The notes under the pieces were generated by a model that saw only the letters and a program-made list of their open reading frames with translations, was not told where the DNA came from and searched no databases. A stretch of 13,730 nucleotides of DNA from SMTZ1-83 sp048884925 (GTDB lineage Archaea > Asgardarchaeota > Thorarchaeia > Thorarchaeales > Thorarchaeaceae): assembly GCA_048884925.1 (NCBI GenBank), contig JBHLQK010000068.1, forward strand, positions 1-13,730, written 5' to 3'. Position 1 is the stretch's first letter, and every line of letters starts with the position of its first letter. Of this stretch, positions 1-7,327 are shown piece by piece. Both the position numbers and the translations under genes were made by a program.

Positions 1-576
1 GTCATAGACCTCGAGCTTGCCGCGAGGGACAACGCTTGTTGCAAGATCCATCACCCAGGGTCTGTTTCGAGCCCCAGGAACTGCAATGGAGATTGGGTTC
101 GTTCCCAGTATTGCATCCTTAGCAAAGGTTGGAACAACAAGAGGCTCTGAATTGGTAAGCGAAATTCCAATGAGGTCGTGCTCAAGTGCCTTCATTGCAT
201 AGTAGCCTGCGAAGCCATAGTGATTTGAGTTGAAGACTGTGACAAGTCCAATACCCTCCCTTTTCCCTTTCTTGATAGCCAGGTTCATTCCAAACATTCC
301 AGCGTTCTGCCCTATACCATTTCCAGCATCGACATTTGCGAGAACAGTGTTCTCCTTGACAACCTCCGGAGTAACATCCGGTTTGATGTATCCATCCTTG
401 ATTCCTCCAACATACCTCTTTACTCGACCCACTCCATGTGAGTCGATACCCCTCAGATTCGAGACGACAAGATTGTCAGCAACATGATGTGCACTCTCTT
501 CGGGCACGCCACATTTCATCATTACTCTCTTGACAAAGCTGTAAAGGTTCTTCCAATGAATCAGCTGGTCACTCAG
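1..576 (-). CDS. Ldh2-family malate/lactate/sulfolactate dehydrogenase, N-terminal half (runs off the left edge)
   Basis: This is a NAD(P)-dependent 2-hydroxyacid dehydrogenase of the Ldh2/MDH2 family (malate, L-lactate, sulfolactate and ureidoglycolate dehydrogenases), which is unrelated to the Rossmann-fold LDH/MDH family. About 190 of the usual 340-360 residues are present. Family landmarks read in order: GVPEESA, LRGIDSHGVGR, NVDAGNGIGQ, SNHYGFAGYYA, LTNSEP, GTNPISIAVPG and MDLATSVVPRGK. The His of the DSHG and SNHYG blocks belongs to the conserved active site. The substrate cannot be decided from this half. The start is uncertain. The frame closes at a TAG (591-589), and the first ATG is at 522. 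However, residues upstream of that ATG (LYSFVKRV) match the family's first helix. No ATG, GTG or TTG lies in frame upstream, so a CTG at 576 (7 bases after GGGGGA) or at 564 is proposed; 522 is the conservative alternative. It is the last minus-strand gene in view. Confidence 0.88.
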   Translation of the reverse strand, partial: MSDQLIHWKNLYSFVKRVMMKCGVPEESAHHVADNLVVSNLRGIDSHGVGRVKRYVGGIKDGYIKPDVTPEVVKENTVLANVDAGNGIGQNAGMFGMNLAIKKGKREGIGLVTVFNSNHYGFAGYYAMKALEHDLIGISLTNSEPLVVPTFAKDAILGTNPISIAVPGARNRPWVMDLATSVVPRGKLEVYD

Positions 577-583
577 TCTGGAT

Positions 584-630
584 TCCCCCTAGGGATGATA
601 GGCCGTAGCGTGCGTTTCTAGAATAAAAAC
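584..630 (-). promoter_or_regulatory. Candidate promoter and ribosome binding site for the Ldh2-family gene
   Basis: The 75-base gap after the methyltransferase gene holds a T-rich element, GTTTTTATTC (minus strand, 630-621). It also holds GGGGGA (588-584), which can pair with the 16S CCUCC with one G-U wobble. If the T-rich element is a TATA box, transcription would begin near 600 and give a short leader containing the GGGGGA. The same T5 tract could instead be an archaeal U-tract terminator for the upstream gene. Both readings are inference. Confidence 0.25.
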
Positions 631-651
631 ATCAGGTCTTGGACGAGAAAT

Positions 652-1167
652 TCATAGTCTATCTGATGAACAATTCCATGGAGTCCTGCGGGGAATCCAA
701 CGAGGGACATTTTGGGCATATCGTATATACTCGTCACCGAATCTCTTCACGAGTCCGGGCTCCTCAGACCTGATGAAATAGAAGTGGTTCCCTATAAGAA
801 AGAATAAGGACCACAGAAACAGCAAAGGCGAGCCAAAGAGAACAGATTCTCCAAGAAGGATGAGGAGAACTCCAGAAATCATGGGATTCCTGACATAGCG
901 ATAGATTCCATGAACGACCAGCTTCTTAGTTGGATTCCATGGCGCAAGTGTTCCCTGTCCAATCGTGGCAAAAATCCTGATAGTGATTGCTAGAAGATAG
1001 ATTCCTGCCACAATCGAGGTGATGGAAAGAGCGCTTGCAGGGTAGTTGAATGGAAAAGGAAGAAACCAGCTTGGAGTCCAACTAGATAGAAATAGAATTA
1101 GAGATGGAATCAATATGCAAACAGAGATTGGTAGAATGAATGACTGAGCGTGTGCCTTCCTGCTCAT
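652..1167 (-). CDS. Isoprenylcysteine carboxyl methyltransferase/phospholipid methyltransferase-like membrane protein
   Basis: This is a 171-residue integral membrane protein of the PEMT/ICMT-like superfamily, which transfers a methyl group from S-adenosylmethionine to a lipid or membrane-embedded acceptor. The diagnostic C-terminal half is clear: GTLAPWNPTKKLVVHGIYRY leading into VRNPM (residues 72-95), then EEPGLVKRFGDEYIRYAQ and VPRWIP (135-159). These are the cofactor-binding and gate motifs of the family. Hydrophobic segments lie at about 10-29, 44-68 and 96-131. The length is typical of short prokaryotic members. The ATG at 1167 lies 10 bases after the nadB stop and is preceded by GGGGTG, so it is probably translated from the nadB transcript. 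The acceptor is unknown. A direct link to NAD synthesis is not evident; sharing a transcript may be incidental. Confidence 0.85.
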   Translation of the reverse strand: MSRKAHAQSFILPISVCILIPSLILFLSSWTPSWFLPFPFNYPASALSITSIVAGIYLLAITIRIFATIGQGTLAPWNPTKKLVVHGIYRYVRNPMISGVLLILLGESVLFGSPLLFLWSLFFLIGNHFYFIRSEEPGLVKRFGDEYIRYAQNVPRWIPRRTPWNCSSDRL

Positions 1168-1177
1168 TCACGCACCC

Positions 1178-2779
1178 CTAAGTATCGCGTATAGGTAGCA
1201 GACCCTTCTTTAGCACGCTATCAACAGGGGCTTCGAGTTGATTTGGATAATCCCGGTTGTAATGAGCCCCACGACTCTCTTTTCGCATCCGAGCCATCTT
1301 GATGATCAGTTCAGCCACCGTAGCAATATTGCGCAGCTCTACAAGGTCGGGAGTGATGACAAAGTCCCAGTAGAACTCCTCTATCTCCTTGGCTATGAAA
1401 CCGATTCTGTTTCGGGCACGGATGAGTCTCTTATTTGTCCTCACAATCCCAACATAGTTGACCATGAGCCTGCGAACCTCGTCCCAGAGATGTGAGATGA
1501 CAACATACTCATCGGTGTCAGTGGCTTCGCCGGGATCCCATGGAGGCATCTCAACTAAATCTATGGAATGTTTCATCTCCTTTGCCACAGACATTGCGGC
1601 ATTATGAGCTATGACAGCTCCCTCTAACAGTGAGTTGGATGCGAGACGATTCGCTCCATGGAATCCTGTGCCTGCAGTTTCACCGATTGCATAGAGACCA
1701 GCAACGTCGGTCCGACCATTGATGTCTGTTTTAACGCCGCCACAAACATAGTGTACTGCTGGAACAACGGGAATGGGTTCTTTCGTTATATCGACTCCCG
1801 CCTGAAGACAGGTTTCATAGATTGCTGGGAACCTTTCACGAATGAAGCCAGCGTCTTTGAAGGAGATGTCTAGGAAGACGTGGTCAGCTCCGGTCTGTTT
1901 CAGTTCATTGTCAATAGCTCTGGCAACGATGTCACGAGGCGCAAGTTCAGCATCCTTATGATACTTGTCCATGAACCGTTCTCCATCAGGACCAAGAAGT
2001 ACCGCCCCCTCACCTCGCAGTGCCTCTGAGATCAGGAATGAACGGATTTTAGGATGAAATAGTATCGTTGGATGGAACTGAATAAACTCCAGATTTGTTA
2101 TGGAGGCTCCAGCTCTATAGGCCATCGCGATCCCGTCACCAGTTGAGATGTCTGGGTTACTTGTATACAGAAAGACCCTACCTGCACCTCCGGTAGCCAA
2201 GACGGTGATTCTGGCAATAAACCTGTCAATCGCTCTTGTGCTTATATCAAGGACATAAGCTCCCATGACCCTCGCATTACTTGTATACAGGTTTACAGCC
2301 ATATGATACTCAAAGATCTCAATATTGGGTTCAGCCTTGACCCTAGCAATAAGGGCCTTTTCAATGTCTGCACCGGTATGATCCTTCACATGCAAAACCC
2401 GTCTATGGCTGTGGCCACCCTCCATTCCCAAGTCGAGCTCGTCACATTCTTCATTCTCGCAGAAATCGACCCCGATATCCATCAGTTCCTTTACAACAGC
2501 TGGTCCCTGATTTATGATGTCTTCAACCACATCTCTATGGCAAAGACCTGCGCCCACCCTGATTGTGTCCTCAATGTGAGACTCAATGGAGTCTTCCTCT
2601 GAAATGACCGCGGCGATTCCACCCTGCGCCTTGCTTGTCGCACTGTCGGATAGGGCTGCCTTGGTCAGCAGATTTACTCTACCATACTTCGCCGCTTTTA
2701 GAGAAAACAGTAGGCCAGAAATTCCTGTGCCAATCACGAGAAAGTCGCACTTACGTATATCACTCAAGGTGGCTGTCAC
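1178..2779 (-). CDS. nadB: L-aspartate oxidase (NAD biosynthesis)
   Basis: This cytosolic flavoprotein oxidises L-aspartate to iminoaspartate, using oxygen or fumarate as electron acceptor; quinolinate synthase NadA then uses the product in de novo NAD synthesis. At 533 residues it is full length (E. coli NadB is 540). The N-terminal dinucleotide motif GTGISG is at 17-22 and the AQGGIAA FAD motif at 51-57. The aspartate-oxidase type block EGGHSHRRVLH starts at 120. FHPT is at 235, LAPRDIVARAI at 279, HYVCGG at 343 and GFHGANRLASNSLLEG at 372. By alignment from memory, Glu120, His236, Arg282, His343 and Arg378 correspond to E. coli Glu121, His244, Arg290, His351 and Arg386, so the active site looks intact. 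The helical C-terminal domain (about 430-533) is present. The start is GTG at 2779; GAAGGAG lies 14 bases upstream, a rather long spacing. No nadA or nadC is adjacent within the window. Confidence 0.96.
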   Translation of the reverse strand: MTATLSDIRKCDFLVIGTGISGLLFSLKAAKYGRVNLLTKAALSDSATSKAQGGIAAVISEEDSIESHIEDTIRVGAGLCHRDVVEDIINQGPAVVKELMDIGVDFCENEECDELDLGMEGGHSHRRVLHVKDHTGADIEKALIARVKAEPNIEIFEYHMAVNLYTSNARVMGAYVLDISTRAIDRFIARITVLATGGAGRVFLYTSNPDISTGDGIAMAYRAGASITNLEFIQFHPTILFHPKIRSFLISEALRGEGAVLLGPDGERFMDKYHKDAELAPRDIVARAIDNELKQTGADHVFLDISFKDAGFIRERFPAIYETCLQAGVDITKEPIPVVPAVHYVCGGVKTDINGRTDVAGLYAIGETAGTGFHGANRLASNSLLEGAVIAHNAAMSVAKEMKHSIDLVEMPPWDPGEATDTDEYVVISHLWDEVRRLMVNYVGIVRTNKRLIRARNRIGFIAKEIEEFYWDFVITPDLVELRNIATVAELIIKMARMRKESRGAHYNRDYPNQLEAPVDSVLKKGLLPIRDT

Positions 2780-2860
2780 CTCTGTGCTTGCAGCTCCTTC
2801 ACGCAGTTAAGTGATTTCCCCCGAGATTTTTGGTCATCAGCAGAACACTCTGAAAGCAGA

Positions 2861-3520
2861 CTATCCTACCGATGTGCCACAATACTCGCATGTAACTAGC
2901 TCACCACTCTTTAATTGGCCGGCTTGCTCAGCTCCAAACTTGCTGCCACACATTGGACAGAGCCAAACTTTAGCTTCGGCGGTAATCACTTCTCCGCGCA
3001 TATCATTCAGAACTCGTTCCACCCAAGATACGTAGGTGGACTGGTCAATTGCGCGGAAGCCTTCGATGGCCTCATTTAGAAGGGGTTTTGCTTCATCTAG
3101 ACGAGCCATACCCCGAAGAGCATTTGCTAGTCCAAATGCATTCCAGGCGGCATACCACTTGTCCGCGATGCTGCGTGCTATATCAAGACCGGATTGGAAG
3201 TAAGTTGCAGCTGAGAAATAGTCCATCCTGTGAAGAGCAACCTCGCCAAGACCCCAATTAGCGGCCGACTGATACCATAGGTTAGACATTTCTGCACCCT
3301 CCTCAATGAGGTTCTTGTACAGCTTACGGGCTTTCTTGAGGTCACGGGCATTGACAGTGCAATCAGCCATGACTCGCAGGGCTTCGATTGCCTGGTCGAC
3401 ACGTCCCTCCTTTTGGAACTTCTTTCTCGCCTTCTCTGCAGCCTTGATGCACTTGTCGAATCTAGAGGCTTTGTGGTTCTGGACGGCCTCCTGAAGTAGT
3501 TCTTCTGGGCTTGGAGTCAT
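2861..3520 (-). CDS. TPR-repeat protein with C-terminal zinc ribbon
   Basis: This is a predicted cytosolic 219-residue protein of unknown role. Residues 5-170 are helical pairs of the tetratricopeptide type, for example ARDLKKARKLYKNLIEEG at 58-75 and MARLDEAKPLLNEAIEGF at 138-155, which form a protein-binding superhelix. The C-terminus is a treble-clef or rubredoxin-like zinc ribbon, with CPMC at 188-191 and CEYC at 211-214, 19 residues apart. The frame is also open from an ATG at 3574, which overlaps the preceding stop as ATGA and would add 18 hydrophobic residues that do not belong to the repeat. I prefer ATG 3520 because a TATA-like box lies exactly at -26 to it, as in leaderless archaeal transcripts. 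It sits between the glycosidase-like gene and nadB on the same strand. A scaffold or adaptor function is likely from the fold, but no partner can be named. Confidence 0.8.
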   Translation of the reverse strand: MTPSPEELLQEAVQNHKASRFDKCIKAAEKARKKFQKEGRVDQAIEALRVMADCTVNARDLKKARKLYKNLIEEGAEMSNLWYQSAANWGLGEVALHRMDYFSAATYFQSGLDIARSIADKWYAAWNAFGLANALRGMARLDEAKPLLNEAIEGFRAIDQSTYVSWVERVLNDMRGEVITAEAKVWLCPMCGSKFGAEQAGQLKSGELVTCEYCGTSVG

Positions 3521-3542
3521 GGATAACCCGGAGCAGAATAGC

Positions 3543-3550
3543 GATATAAA
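3543..3550 (-). promoter_or_regulatory. TATA-like box for the TPR-zinc ribbon gene (leaderless start)
   Basis: The minus strand reads TTTATATC here, close to the archaeal TATA consensus. It spans -30 to -23 relative to the A of ATG 3520, the canonical distance from a transcription start. This predicts a leaderless message beginning at that ATG. No strong purine-rich Shine-Dalgarno sequence precedes the ATG, which fits. A clear BRE is not seen. Confidence 0.45.
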
Positions 3551-3570
3551 ACAAATGCGAAGCGGCAGAA

Positions 3571-5973
3571 TCATCTATGAACAGTTGCTACTACATTGGT
3601 AGAAAGAGGCATGATTCTGATGTAAGGTGACACCGGTTCCTTCGCTCGGTCAATAATACCTCCACCAAAAACTTTCAACATAGGCAGGGCAAAATGAGCA
3701 GGAACATGTATGACCAGCTCTCTTGGTAGATTCTTCATCTGGACCTCAATTTGATGTTGATTGGTGGATATTCCAACCTCAACATCGACTTCGCCATGAC
3801 TCGTTGGAAGTGATTTCACTGCCAATGGTGTTGGAGACGTATACCACTCATCTGAGATAGCAGGAAGAATGACTAGGTCTTCTCCATCCTCGGTTAGAAT
3901 CATCTCTCGGACCAATAGCAGAAGATCAACCGCAGCCATAATACTGCACCCATCCCCGTCACTGCCACCGAACGTTCGAGTGTTCACAAACTCAGGAAGC
4001 GTGTAAAACTCGGAAACAAACTCCTTTGATCGTTCCAGAAACTGCAATGTTGTGTATTCGTCTTTCCTGAGAACGTGATAGCGAGCAAGTCTGAGACCTA
4101 TATGACTAGAAACCCTTCCTTCGGGCTCAGGCAGCTTGACGAGATGCTTTGAAACTAGACTGGTCACTGAAGCGATTACAGCCTCCACAAATTCACTCGA
4201 AACAATTTCCATTCCAAGGAGAACAATCGAATCAAGTAAAGAGAGCGCATCTTGTTGCCCTCTCGAAGAGGAGAATACATCGGCTTCATCTGCTAGACGT
4301 TCTGCATTCTTTGATACGAGTAACATGTACTTTACAACTGCCTCACTGATGGAGTCAAACTTCGCCTTATCTCCCAGAGTGTCATATGCATTGCTTGCGA
4401 GTATAAGAGCGGATATCATCCAAATGGCATCCAAGAGGTCTGAAGGCTGCCACGACTTGATGACTGGTGGACTGACAGGTTCAGGTTCCGGTGGCTCACC
4501 AAGAACGTCTCTGGTGGCTTCGATTATCTCATCTACTCCGAGAAATACTTCATCTGTAGGAGTTGCCATTTCTATGCGGTCTTCCACTTTTTCTGGCGGC
4601 TTGGATTCAACCAGTTGCTCTTCGATTGTATCTAGGATCCTTCTCGTTATATCATCGAGAAATGGAGAGATACTTCCAAGGAAGCTTATGTCATGGTTAT
4701 GGATATAGTACTGTAATGTTCCCCAAAGGTAGGGCCCAAGGATTGATGGAGCAGCTTCTAAAGGAATTAGTGCAGGTTTGCCCACTGCTAATGATAGCCC
4801 CTTTGCTAGTTTAGTGCATCTAGTTCGTGATAGAGCTAGGAGCACTCGAGCTTTCTCGCGCCAGCTCAAATCAAATTCGCTCAGTATCGCAGATTTTGCT
4901 TTGATTGCCAGAGTTGCCTTTGATTGTGCGACTATTGGGTCTAGGTCCTTATTCGGAAATGCAAATCCTGTTGTGCTATCCATGAATTCAAACCAGCGAC
5001 CAACAGAGTCGTCACGCATTTTTGTGCTAGCTTTAAAATCGGCTATCTCATCCAACTTGGCGATAGTCTTCAATGGACTCATGAAGAAGAAGCATTTTGA
5101 AGCCGCTGGCGCCAACTTCACTTCGTATCTTAGTACAGCAGTAGCTAATCCTCCCGCAGCGCTGAATTTAGTATCCATGCGATCTGTCTGAGTCATTACC
5201 GTTTCGGAAAGCTTGGGATTATCTCCTGTTGTTAACACAATGGAATCCGGCGATTTATCAACACTGAATGCCAGAAAGTCGTTGGCATAAAGTCTGCGCT
5301 TCGCCTTATCGAATTCGAGTGTTTCTATAGGTTCAACTCCCCTGACAGACATGGGTCGGAGAGCAGCGTAGAAAACAAAGCTAGCTTCATTAAGTGAATG
5401 ATTCTTCACCAAAATCTCGTTGTAGACGGCTTCCTCGTCGTTATCAACAACATGATAGATGTGCCTTGAGAACTCGATGGGCCCTCTGATTACCTTCCAC
5501 TCGAAGATTTGGTCCTCCGGAGAAATCAAGGTGAGCTGTGGCCCATCGCGGTCAGTAGTCGCAGGATAAATCAGCTCCCCGTTGTCTTCGGGCCAGAAAT
5601 CCAAGGATCCGCATTGAGGCACAGCGGTCACAAGACCACTCTCATCAGTTATTCCATAGTGCTTTGCACCAGGACTACCGATAAGGGTCCAGTTTCTGAA
5701 GTGGTTGTTCGAGATTCCGCTTTCATCTAAGGGGATTTTTTGCTTATGTAATCGCATCCAGAGGGGTAGCATCCAAGGCTCTGCAGTTGCATAGACTCGA
5801 CCATTCAGCCCATTGCGCAATTGCTCGGCTTCGGAGTCAGGGCTAAGTTCTTGATCTTTGAAAATCAGTCGGTTGTTTGTGGCGACACGCCTCAATCGTT
5901 CCAGACTGCTGTCATCGATCCTTCTGAACATCTGGTCTGCCTCAAACTTGATGAGATACAGGGGTGCTCTCAT
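3571..5973 (-). CDS. Six-hairpin glycosidase-like protein (GH15/GH63-type architecture), activity uncertain
   Basis: This is an 800-residue protein without signal peptide or membrane helix, so probably cytosolic. The layout suggests the (alpha/alpha)6-toroid glycosidase clan. Residues about 1-340 are beta-rich, with NWTLIGSPG at 94-102 and SLDFWPEDNG at 123-132. Helical blocks follow at 345-455 and 511-692. A C-terminal beta domain (695-800) contains DLVILPAISDEWY and LPTSHGEVDVEV, resembling the segment that follows the toroid in such enzymes. The two helical blocks are split by an acidic, proline-rich linker at about 456-508 (KPPEKVEDR, EPPEPEPVSPP), which looks disordered. I could not place the paired catalytic Glu/Asp residues with certainty, so it may be a divergent enzyme or a non-catalytic carbohydrate-binding relative. 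Its stop overlaps the alternative TPR start (ATGA). The start is ATG 5973; no strong ribosome site is visible, and Met15 is an alternative. The family call is inference from layout and needs a profile search. Confidence 0.5.
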   Translation of the reverse strand: MRAPLYLIKFEADQMFRRIDDSSLERLRRVATNNRLIFKDQELSPDSEAEQLRNGLNGRVYATAEPWMLPLWMRLHKQKIPLDESGISNNHFRNWTLIGSPGAKHYGITDESGLVTAVPQCGSLDFWPEDNGELIYPATTDRDGPQLTLISPEDQIFEWKVIRGPIEFSRHIYHVVDNDEEAVYNEILVKNHSLNEASFVFYAALRPMSVRGVEPIETLEFDKAKRRLYANDFLAFSVDKSPDSIVLTTGDNPKLSETVMTQTDRMDTKFSAAGGLATAVLRYEVKLAPAASKCFFFMSPLKTIAKLDEIADFKASTKMRDDSVGRWFEFMDSTTGFAFPNKDLDPIVAQSKATLAIKAKSAILSEFDLSWREKARVLLALSRTRCTKLAKGLSLAVGKPALIPLEAAPSILGPYLWGTLQYYIHNHDISFLGSISPFLDDITRRILDTIEEQLVESKPPEKVEDRIEMATPTDEVFLGVDEIIEATRDVLGEPPEPEPVSPPVIKSWQPSDLLDAIWMISALILASNAYDTLGDKAKFDSISEAVVKYMLLVSKNAERLADEADVFSSSRGQQDALSLLDSIVLLGMEIVSSEFVEAVIASVTSLVSKHLVKLPEPEGRVSSHIGLRLARYHVLRKDEYTTLQFLERSKEFVSEFYTLPEFVNTRTFGGSDGDGCSIMAAVDLLLLVREMILTEDGEDLVILPAISDEWYTSPTPLAVKSLPTSHGEVDVEVGISTNQHQIEVQMKNLPRELVIHVPAHFALPMLKVFGGGIIDRAKEPVSPYIRIMPLSTNVVATVHR

Positions 5974-6120
5974 CTACTTGCTATTAATGTATCACGTAGA
6001 TGCTCCAAGATTGGTCAAGAAGACTATAGATACCTAAGCCTTAATAGCGAAAATCAGGGGTTTGAACATCAGACAGGTAAAATCACTATACTCAGTTGCA
6101 TCTATTGAGAGGGATCTCGC
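5974..6120. promoter_or_regulatory. Divergent intergenic region with candidate promoters for both blocks
   Basis: This 147-base A/T-rich region separates the two divergent transcription units and must hold both promoters. For the plus-strand transporter genes, GAGGG at 6109-6113 gives a good ribosome site 7 bases before ATG 6121. CTATACT at 6086-6092 and CTTAATAG at 6040-6047 are weak TATA candidates. For the minus-strand gene, TATCTATAG (minus, 6033-6025) is a weak candidate. A perfect 8-base inverted repeat, GCTATTAA at 5980-5987 and TTAATAGC at 6041-6048, spans part of the region but could be chance. No small open frame or structured RNA is evident. Confidence 0.4.
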
Positions 6121-7317
6121 ATGGCGGAGTCATTTACAAAACCATCTCGTCGGATTCGAAACATGGTGGCAAAGGAACTCCGTCTCATAGTTAAGGACAA
6201 GGTAGCACTCTTTCTCATCTTCCTGCTACCTGCGGCACTCATTGGCATGCTCTGGTGGGTAAGCGATATGAGTGAGATGGGGGGAATGTCCCTTGGAGGA
6301 GCCTCTGGTGGAACTGGAGGAGATAATGGGGGTATTGGTGGAGAGAATGAAACCGTGGAAGGCACTGGAGTAGTTCTTGGCCTGATAGATCAAGACACGA
6401 CTCGTACTTATGAAGGGGAGGATTTGTCGGAAAACTTCACCGCTTTTGTGGAGTTAATAGTCGATGAGCTTGTGAAATTCAACAATACAGACGATGCCTT
6501 TAATGCATTATACAATCAGGAGATAGATGGATTCATTGTGATACCTGATGGTTTTGAGAGTAACTTAACAATAAATGAACCCACCTACATAGAGATGCAT
6601 GTAGACTCTACGGACCTCATTGGTCAGAGCATCGTCCAAGGTGTTGTCCAAGGCTCAATCATCGCATTTAGAGCTTCTAAACTGTGGATTATATCAGAAG
6701 TGTTCCCTTCAATAGTGACGGAGTTTGTTCCCGAAGGATCCAACCTCATGGCTTCTTTTGGAGGTTTCATTGTGGTCTTCTCTTCCTATCTTGGGATTGC
6801 AATGACATCAGCTCAAAGTATTGTGGGAGATATTCCTCTCCGACGTATGCTCCTTACGCCCACAAATAGGCTTGAGGTGATAGTAGCCAAGGTGATTGGT
6901 TATGTTATCATTGGTTTCTTCCAGTCGCTACTTCTGATTTCCCTCTGGGTCATTGTTTTTGACCTCAACCTGAACACTGGCTTCGAGTCACTAGTCATAA
7001 TCATGAGCCTTACTTCACTCACGGGTTCAACTACAGGGATACTCATCTCTTCAGTTGCAGGTACGAGGTTGCAGGCCAATCAGATGTTCCTATTCGTAAT
7101 GTTCGCAACCGTAATCCTATCTGGGTACTTCATCGACGTAGGATTCCTTAATGAAATCCTGCCTATGAACTTAGGACTGAACGTGCTTATAGCCACTGCA
7201 TTCAAGGGTCTTACTCTACTCGACGTATGGAGGTCAATAGCGACCCTATTGGGATTCTCAGTGATAGCTATATTGGCTGCATCGTTCATATTCTCCAAGA
7301 AACCAACACTGGACTGA
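6121..7317 (+). CDS. ABC-2 type transporter permease with Gly-rich external loop
   Basis: This is a 398-residue permease of the ABC-2 family, the type that pairs with separate ATPase subunits in export systems (NatB, drug, gliding and lipid exporters). It has a cytoplasmic N-terminus with RNMVAKELRLIVKD (about 13-26) and a first membrane helix at 29-47. A large external region follows (about 48-208), then five membrane helices at about 209-231, 252-281, 288-312, 320-338 and 373-391. This one-plus-five layout is typical. The cytoplasmic segment DIPLRRMLLTPTNRLEV (237-253) is the usual coupling region facing the ATPase. Directly after helix 1 lies a glycine-rich stretch at 51-76 (GGASGGTGGDNGG). 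The external loop holds sequons NET, NFT, NNT and NLT, which agrees with exposure outside. GAGGG precedes the ATG by 7 bases. It is the first gene of the plus-strand operon, 10 bases before the ATPase gene. The substrate is unknown. Confidence 0.88.
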   Translation: MAESFTKPSRRIRNMVAKELRLIVKDKVALFLIFLLPAALIGMLWWVSDMSEMGGMSLGGASGGTGGDNGGIGGENETVEGTGVVLGLIDQDTTRTYEGEDLSENFTAFVELIVDELVKFNNTDDAFNALYNQEIDGFIVIPDGFESNLTINEPTYIEMHVDSTDLIGQSIVQGVVQGSIIAFRASKLWIISEVFPSIVTEFVPEGSNLMASFGGFIVVFSSYLGIAMTSAQSIVGDIPLRRMLLTPTNRLEVIVAKVIGYVIIGFFQSLLLISLWVIVFDLNLNTGFESLVIIMSLTSLTGSTTGILISSVAGTRLQANQMFLFVMFATVILSGYFIDVGFLNEILPMNLGLNVLIATAFKGLTLLDVWRSIATLLGFSVIAILAASFIFSKKPTLD

Positions 7318-7327
7318 GGCGAGTTTG

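Noticed and set aside
17..487. Two plus-strand open frames at 17-202 and 230-487
   Set aside because: They lie antisense to the clear Ldh2-family coding sequence on the minus strand and show no recognisable protein features.
1178..2779. Succinate dehydrogenase/fumarate reductase flavoprotein as an alternative to NadB
   Set aside because: The EGGHSHRR block, with Glu at the position of E. coli NadB Glu121, and the GFHGANRLASNSLLEG block follow aspartate oxidase, and no iron-sulfur or membrane subunit gene is adjacent.
1238..2810. Several plus-strand open frames across the nadB region
   Set aside because: The minus frame carries every NadB motif over its full length; these are antisense shadows.
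3521..3574. Signal peptide on the TPR-zinc ribbon protein (MILPLRICFISLFCSG)
   Set aside because: A TPR and zinc-ribbon protein is expected in the cytosol, and the TATA box placement supports the downstream start, so this stretch is probably untranslated.
5980..6048. 8-base inverted repeat (GCTATTAA / TTAATAGC) as an operator
   Set aside because: The arms are A/T-rich, 53 bases apart and not symmetric about the two starts; an 8-base pair in a region this size is not unlikely by chance.
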